From the NCBI GenBank assembly GCA_045589595.1, contig JAZNPK010000024.1:51523-115522 (forward strand): DNA of 64,000 nt, written 5' to 3'. Each line of letters begins with the position of its first letter. Position 1 is the first letter of the stretch. The translations under genes and the position numbers were made by a program. The notes below the pieces were generated by a model. That model was given only the letters and a program-made list of their open reading frames with translations, was not told where the DNA came from and made no database searches. Positions 18,401-27,400 of this stretch are shown piece after piece. Origin of the DNA: SIG77 sp045589595. Its GTDB lineage: Bacteria > Verrucomicrobiota > Lentisphaeria > Victivallales > UBA1829.

Positions 18401-21400
18401 AGACGATACGCGGTGTCGGCAGTGCGATTTATGACACCGGATCTCTGGATATTGTCAACTGTACGGTCTCAAACAACTCATCTTCCGGTGAAACGGTCAG
18501 TTACACCGCGATGATCTCCAGTACCGGAAATATCAATATCACCGACAGTTTCTTTGACGGAAACCGCGGTAAAGGACATTTGATCACAACCGAAAACGGC
18601 ATCATCACGGTGAAAGATTCTGAATTCATCAATCACAGCACTACGAACTGTATTTTCTACACTGCGACAGGAAGTATGGTGATGGAAAATGTCCGTATTT
18701 CCGGAAATAACGCGGCAGTTGCCCAAACAGCGACCGGTCAGATTACGGTTACGGACAGTGTGTTTGAGGACAACGGAACCGCTCTGGCAGTTACCGGCAC
18801 GGATGGTAAGATCGCAGTTGCGAACAGCGTCTTTGACGGAAACACCCGCGGCATCAGTGTGGCAAGCGGTTCGTATGTAACGGTTGACAATACCATGTTC
18901 CGGTACAATATGGCCGCCTCCGGCGGCGGTGCCGGGATTTACAACAACGGTACATTGATCGTCAGAGACAGTATGTTCCTCGGCAACTTTGCACCCGGTA
19001 ACGGCGGTGCGATTTTGGCAAGTTCCGGACACATGACGGTGGAACGGTCCTACTTCGCAGATAACTCCGGCCAATTCGGCGGCGCGATCGGTACGTCGAA
19101 TGCCAACGGAACGATCTTCATTGTCGATTCCACGTTCTATAACAACTTCTCCATAGCTCGCGGCGGTGCTGTTTATGCATCCGCAACTGAAGGTGTCCGT
19201 GAGACAAATGTGATCCACAGCACCTTTGCAGAAAACTACTGTGTGGAGTCCGCATGGAATTATGATTTCGGGATCCAGAACACTGCCACCCATAATCTGT
19301 TGATCGTCAACTCCATCTTCACCAGAGGGATCAAGGTCAATGCGGGCAATGCAAGGATCTACGGATCTTATTACAAAGCCCTTTCCGCCAATGTAACCAT
19401 CACAGAAAGCGTCGGCAATACATCCGGCAAGAGTTACACTGAAATTTTCGGTACGGAACTCCCGCAGGACAACGGCGGCAAATACGGCGTCTATACCATC
19501 GCCATGAACAATGCGGATATCAAGACACCGTACATGGCGACTTACTACCGCGATGCTAACGGTTCGATCGTGGGTGTCAGAGTCACCGACGGAAGCAATA
19601 CTTATACCAGCGGCGATACCACCACATACACCGGTACGCTCCGCGACAGAGATGCACGCGGATTTTACATCCCGAACGATGCGGCGGAGATCAGTGCAGG
19701 TGCTTACGACGGACAGTACTCCTTCATGGCTTGGGCAGGTGGCGACGGAACTCTGGCAACTGCGGAAAAAGTCTATACCTGGGATGCGTTCCTCGCAGAA
19801 GTTACCGCCACTGCCGGTGAATACGGCAAATATTATCTGGCGGATACCCGGTTCGCCCTCTACGAAACCATCAATATCAACCGTTCGGTGGAACTGGTGG
19901 GGCAGGGGAAAGATCTGACCGTGTTCGACGGTATGGAATCTGTTCGGATCATTCAGGCGGGTGCTTCCAATGCCGTGAATCTCACCCTCTCCGGTATGGC
20001 ATTGATCAACGGTTATCAGGATACCGGGAACCATGCAGGTGCAGCCATTTATCTCAGCAACACCAACAGCAATCTGACGCTGGACGGTATGCTCTTTGAA
20101 AACAACCGCGGCGTTTACTGTGTGAGCAATACCGGTTCATACGGCGGTGCGATCCGCGTGGACGGCAGAAGTGCCAAGATCTCCAACTCCTACTTTATCG
20201 ACAACGAAGCGTTCTGGTACGGCGGCGCGATCCACTCCAATGCTCCGCTCACCATTACCGGAACAGTCTTTGAAGGCAACTTCGGTCTCAAGGGTGCAGG
20301 TGCGATCTATGCCGGCAGTACGGTCGTGATCAAGAGCAGCATCTTTGACAGCAACAGTTCCGGCAGTTCATGGGGTGCTGTTTTCGGTGCCGGTGCGTAT
20401 GTCTGGGTGGACGGCAGCAGTTTTGTCAACAACAGTGCCACTGCTTCCTCCGGCGTGATCTCTGTCGCAGGAGAAAAGATCCTTGCGCTGACACACAGCA
20501 CCTTCACCGGCAACAGTGCCGGTACCAACGGCGGTATTTACTGCGCTCCGGATAAAGGCGCCACGTTCTACATGATCTCCTGTACGGCAGTCGGCAATAC
20601 GGCTGAAACATCCGGCGGAGCCATTGCCGCGCTGTCGGTAACGGACAATATTTATATCATCAACAGTATCGTTGCCGGAAACACGGCGGCGGGTGCTGCG
20701 GATGACATCTATGCGTCCGGTGCGGAAACGCTGGTCAACTCCCTGACTGGCAATGTGGAAATGGCAGACATCTTCAAAACCGTGTCTTCCGACGGCGCCC
20801 CTGTGGCAAGTGTGGATGAAACCACCGGACAGACTTATTTTGAACTCAAGTCCTACGAAGACGGCGGTCTTGCCGACCGTCAAGGTGTGAAAGTCCGCCA
20901 CAGTGCAGACTGGCAGAACGTGCTTGTGACCAACTCCACCGTGGCAGATTCCTATCAGCATCTGGTTGTGGGCGATGCTGCCGCTGCAACGGAAGAACTG
21001 ACAGTGGATCAGCTCGGTACGGATTACGGCAACCTGACCAGTATCGGTGCCGTTCAGAAGAAATACGATGCTGAACTGCCCCGTCTGGTCGTCACCACCA
21101 GTCAGGATGTGGAGGACCCCACCGACAACGAGATCAGTCTGCGTGAAGCATTGAAGTATGCGGGTCAGGATACTGCCGGTGCGCTGACCGTCACGGTTGG
21201 CGGCAAAACGTATCACAATATCACCTTTGCGCCTTATGTGACAGCCATTGCGCTGAATTCGGCTCTTGCCATTCAAACGGCACTTTCCTATGCGATCGTT
21301 ATGGACGGCGCCAATGCGGTGACGGTCACAGCGGCAGCGGGTACGCGTACCTTCAACATTACAGCGGCATCCGATCTTACGCTGAAGAATATGATCTTCA

Positions 21401-24400
21401 AGGGGAACGGCGATGTGTTCGGCAACGGCGGTTTTGTCAGTGTGATCGGCGGCAGCAATGTCGTGCTGACCATTGATCATACCGTGATCCGCGATATGGG
21501 CGTGGACAGTTCGAAGGAGGAACCTCATTCCGGCGGCGTGTTCTATGCGGAATCCGGTAATTTTGAACTGAACATTCAGAACGATTCCAAGATCCTGGAC
21601 GCTTACTGCAATGTCTCATCTACTACACAGGGCGGTGCGGTGTTCTTCTTCAAATCCATCGGTTCCAACACCGGCGCAGGAAATTACAAATTGAATATCA
21701 GCGACGCTCTGTTCCAGAAGTGCATCAGTGCAAACTGGTTTGGTTTGGGTGTTTTCAACAATGTGGATATGGTCGTGACGGATACGATCTTTGACCGGGT
21801 CAGCGGCAGCGGCGGTCAGAATCAGCTGTTTGGCATGTACAATACAAACGCCGTCTTTGACAGAGTGACTGTCTCCAACAGCGTGGACGGATCTTCCTAC
21901 TATCAGTTGATCAACCTGTCCAATACGAATTTTGCCATTCTCAATTCCACTTTTGTGAATCTGAGACTGACCGACGGCAGTGCGAAAAGCGGTATTATCT
22001 CGGTGAGCGCCGGAAGCAATCTGTATGTTGCAAACAGTACCTTTGCCAAGTTCCACGGAAATGGCGGATCTGTGATCACCATGAATGGCGGCAATGCCTA
22101 CATCGTGAACTCGATCCTGACCAATTCTGCAGGTGTTACCAATGCGGCGATCACAGCAAAAGATCAGGATAGCATGAATAAACTGATCATCCGGAACAGT
22201 ATTTATTCAAGTGTGAACCCCGAATTTACGCTGAGTGATGCATGCACCGGAAACTTTGTTGCCACTGAAAACGATCTTTTCGGCAATACCATCAACTCCA
22301 CGATCACCGATTACACCACCATGGCGGATGCCGATCTGAATGTGTCCGTGACGCCGTTCACGCTTCAGCCCGTCAGTCCGGGGCTCGCCGGTATCTTCGG
22401 AACGAAGGCGGCATTCGATACCGCCAGCTCCACGATGTATTATCTGGACGGCTCCACATGGCGCAACTTCGTTACCGGTGATGCGGCAACACCTGTCGAT
22501 GCCATGATCATCAAGCTGGACCAGAACGGTGCTGACCGTGCTGACAAGTCTGTCGGTTCTGTTACGGTCGCCGATACGGGATTGATGCCGGAAACGGTCG
22601 ACAGCGGTTTCAAGGCTGCTGTGAGCAGCAAAGATGCGGAAACCGGTGTCACGACATGGCTGGTGACAACGAACCTGGATGTGGTCGATTACTTTGACTA
22701 TCAGCTTTCTCTGCGTGAAGCCATCAACAATGCAACCGACGGCGATATCATCCGTTTTGCGGACAGTGCCATCAGCTTTACGGGCGACAACGGGATCACA
22801 TATACCTCCGCACATACATTTGCCGATGGCAGTGCCATTGTGCTGGATGCGGAAATCGGACAGTGGATCGTTGCAAAATCCATGACCATTGACGGTCAGG
22901 TCGGCGATACCGGCCGCGTGACCCTGCGTGTGGAAGTGACTTATCAGGAATATGCGGCAGACAGCACCAAGTCTGTGACGGAAAGCCGTCTGTTCTTCAC
23001 CAGCAGGGATATTGATGTCACGCTCAAAAATCTGAAAATGCTGGGCGGCAAAGCCAATGCCGAAAATTCTGCGGCAGCCAATGGAAAAGCGGATAAAAAC
23101 TGCGGCGGTATCATTTTCAACTTCGATGCCAGACTGACACTTGACAATGTATATGCCGCAGATTCTGCAGCTGAGAACGGCGGTATCATCTATTCCTACT
23201 CTCACAGCAACAAAGATTATGTGACGTATGTCAAGATCACCGACAGTGAGCTGACCAGAGGTTTTGCAAGCAATACCGGCGGTTTGATCAAGTTCGTCCA
23301 GGAATCCTACAACGGCGGACAGATGTGTTATATCACCGACTCTGTTCTTTCGTACGGTATCGCCGGCAAAGGCGGCGGATTCTTTGCGCAGAACGCTGAC
23401 AATAGCGGCACAAGTGGGAATTATCCGGGTGATGCCACATTGGAATACCGCAAAACCGGTCTTGTGATCGAAGGCTCTACGATCGAGTACAACCAGACCA
23501 ATACTTCTTCCACTTCCGGTTCTGCCATCCACATCATTCCGGGAGGGCATTCCCCCGATCATTATTTCATTCTGGAGATCGGTTCCGGCACTGATGCCGA
23601 CGGCAATGTGAAGGATACGGTGTTCAGCAACAATCAGAATGGTACCGGTGTCATCTTCATTACCCAGCAGACGACTATGACGCTGGACGGCGTGACCTTC
23701 AAAGATCATGCCACGAATGCACCGGCCAACCTGATCTACATTGACCGCGGCACCGACACGGTGGAAGCGGTTATCGCAGGTAAAAACGGTATCATCACCA
23801 ATACCACGTTCCTGAACAACAATGTGAATGGATATCTGATCTCCTCCTCTTCGTCGGCAGTGATCATGGCGAACAGTTTTGCGTATGGCAATACTGCAGC
23901 CGGACTGATCGGCGGAAGTTCCGCAAACACCTATCTCTCCAACACCATTGTGAACAATACCTTCACCAAGGCTGTGCTGAACGGTGTGTCCTACGGCAAT
24001 ATCGTTATCGGCAACAGCGGCGGCGATGCTGCTGCCTCCATGTCCGGCGGCTACAACCTGATCGGTAATGCCGGAACTGACAGCGGAAACAACTTCTACA
24101 ATATGACGCTGGAAACCGTGTTCGGATCCGCAACCGCACAGCCCGATACAGACAACCGTATGGAGGTGGATCCCGCCGGGATCGCGGTGACAAACGGTAT
24201 CCTTACCGGATTCAGTGCGTACGACAGTACCGCAGGTTACACCTGCTATCTCAGCACCAACGGAACCGACTGGATCAACGCCGCCACTGCGGCAGCCGTC
24301 ACCACCGCTGAAACGGATACGCTCCTGACCGGCGACCGCGATGGCGTTGCCCGCAACGAATGGGCGGCGCTGGGGGCTTTCGATGCCGGAAGTTCGCTGG

Positions 24401-27400
24401 TCATTTCCAATGATTTCCGTACCGTTACCGGAACGGGTCTTGACTGGATCAGCGACAACTTTGAACGGAAACTTGTCATTGACGGTACGGAACAGTGGAT
24501 CAGTTGCAGCAATGGTTGGCGCGCACAGGATCTTGCGGATATGTCCGCCGCTGATGCCTCCATCACCATCATTGCGGACAGCAGCATCAGCACCAGCGAT
24601 CCGTACAACAATCTGATCGTTTACGGCGCGCTTGCCATGACCAACAGCAGTCCGACGGACGCAACATACAAACTTTCCGGTCTGACGGTGAAAAACGGCG
24701 GCACTCTGAGCCTCAACGCCGTTTCCGGCAGCGCGGTGACCAACGCATACGAAGTCAGCGGACTGACGGTGGAAGAAGGCGGCTTCTTCACGGCGAACGG
24801 CAATCTCGTACTTGCCGGAACCAACGTGAACAGCGGCAAGATGTCGCTCCTCGGCAAAGATTCCGGCAATACCGCCGGTTCCCTTGTGATCGCGGAAAAT
24901 GCCACACTCACCAACAACGGCACGCTGATTTTTGCCGATTCCGGTAATGTGACTGTGACCGGAACGGTCGCCTTTGATGCCGCAGACAGCGAAGTCATTT
25001 ACAGAGGTATGCCCGCTGCCGGTATCATCGCCGCCACATACAACGATCTGACCGTGACTGTCAGTGCCGCCCTCAGCGGAAATACAACGGTGAACGGCGT
25101 GTTCTCCATGATCGGTTCCGACAGCAATATCCTCACGCTCAACGGTAACAGTTACACCCTGACGCTGGGCGGCGATACCAGCACGGCGGATGATGTTTCT
25201 GAGAACATCAGATATGTGGACTTCGCAAGCATCACCATGAGAAAAGTTGCTGCTGCGGGCGTTGATCCCAACGTGTATGTGGATTCCTCCAATACATTTA
25301 CTGATGCCGGATGCCTCGGTATCTATGTTGTGGCAACTGCCTCCATCACCTCCGGCGGCAGCCTCACATACGGTCAGACTCTGGCGGATGCAACGATCAC
25401 CGGCACGATCAATGTGCTGCGCGGCACGGCTCCCACGGCAACCTTCTCTTATTTGAACGAGACCACGAAGCCCACTGTGGCAGACAGCGGCGTGACGGAA
25501 TATGAGATCTATGCCACCGTCACATCCGTCGGCTCCTACGTTATCGCCAATACCAAGTCTACCGTGACCGTCTCGGCGAAAAATGTGACCATGGAGATCG
25601 ATGCTTCGAAACTGACGAAAGTTTACGACGGTACTGCTGATTTTGTCCTGACCGGCGATATGTACAACTGGAACGGCGTTCTGGCGGAAGATGAAGCCAA
25701 TGTGGCTCTGACCGCCGGAACTGCAGAACTCAGCACCTATCTGGCAGATCAGGCAAATACGACTGTGACCCTTTCCGGATTCGGTCTTGCCGGAACCGCC
25801 GCCGCCAACTACAATCTGGTGGACGAAAACGGCAACCAGATCACCGGCGATATCGTCCGTAACGCAACGATCACGAAGAAAGCACTGGTCATCACCATTG
25901 CGGATAAAGACGGTAACTTTACGGATCAGAGCAGTTTCGTTTACGGCACAGCCGGTAAGAATTCTCTGATCGCCACCGACAACGGTATTGCCGCCACAGA
26001 CAGCTATGTGGCTCCGCTGGAAGTGACCACAGACCGGGGTGTCAGTACCGCCGGTTACTACAATGCCGGGACCCATACTGCAAGTCTGGTCAACGCCGTT
26101 TCGCTCAAACATTCCGACGGTACGGATGTGACATCCTGCTACACGATCACGACGGAAGGCGTCTCGACCTTTGAAGTGACGCAGAAAGCACTGACCGGCT
26201 TGGCAGCATCCAAAGTTTATGATGCCGCCACAGCCTTTGCTGCGCAGGATCTGACTCTCGCTGCTGCAAACGGTCTGGTGGATGGTGATGATCTGACGGC
26301 GTCTCTCGCCGCCCAGACGCTCACCACTGCCAATGCGGGCAATTACACTGCCGCTGCGGATCAGGTGACGCTCTCCGGTAACGATGCCGGAAACTACAGC
26401 TTCTCCGGGGAAGTGACGCTGACCGTTGACAAACGGCAGGTCAATGTGACGGCTGTCACCGGAACATACGGCGATACCTCCATGACTCTGGTCACCGCCA
26501 ACGGAACGGGTGAAGCACTGGTCGGATCCAGCACCATCAGCGGTATGCTGGATACGGATCTCGGTCTGACCGACGGCAACTACAATGCAGGAACTCATAC
26601 CGTGACCGGACTGGGTACTCTGGCGATCAGCGATGCTGGAAACTATGAACTCGGTTACACGCTTACGACCTTTACCGTGGCGCAGCGTCAGGTCACCGTT
26701 GCCTTCAACCCGATCGTGCGCGATTACACCGGAACGGATGTGTTCACGCTGGATGCGGCGGATTATACGCTGTCCCTCTCCGGCGGTGTCGATCAGGCGG
26801 CTGACTTCTCGCTGGAAATCGCGTCCGGCAAGTTCAGTACGCTGCAGGCGGGCGTCAGCGGAACAACTGTCACCCTGAGCGGCATCAATCTGCTGCTCAA
26901 CGGTGCGGATGCGACCAACTACCTGCTGGTGGATGCAAACGGAACAGAACTGACGGATGTCACGCTGGATGCCACGATCAACAAGGCGTCCATCAGCCTG
27001 ACCGTCAGCGATAAATACGGCGTCATCACGGATGGCGGCAGCTTTGTCTATGCCTCACAGAACGCAGATTTCCTGTCCATTGCCGCCGATGGCGCACTGG
27101 TCGGTCAGGATTCCTTCACTGCGATGGATCTGACGACGGACAAGGGTCTCAGCACTGCCGGTTATCATGTTGCCGGACTCCATACGGTCCTGAACGACAT
27201 CCGTATTCAGAACGGCGACGGCGTGGATGTGACTCAGAGTTACATCATCACGGTGAACGGCATTGCGTCCTTCACAGTGGATCAGAAAGCCATTACCGGA
27301 CTCGCCGCATCCAAAGTCTATGATGCCACAACGGATCTTGCCGCACAGACGCTCACAGTTGACGCTGCCAACGGCCTGGTTGCCGGTGACCTCATGACGG

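Noticed and set aside
15500..20600. Recurrent GGCGGTGCGATT-like short DNA repeats suggesting a CRISPR or VNTR array
   Set aside because: They encode the GGAI turn of beta-helix coils, are irregularly spaced and in frame, and have no unique spacers.
22207..26598. 1,463-codon open frame on the minus strand inside the giant gene
   Set aside because: It mirrors the codon pattern of the repeat-rich plus-strand gene, has low-complexity His/Cys/Gly-rich content with no known domain, and has no ribosome binding site or promoter. The plus-strand reading has clear domains throughout.
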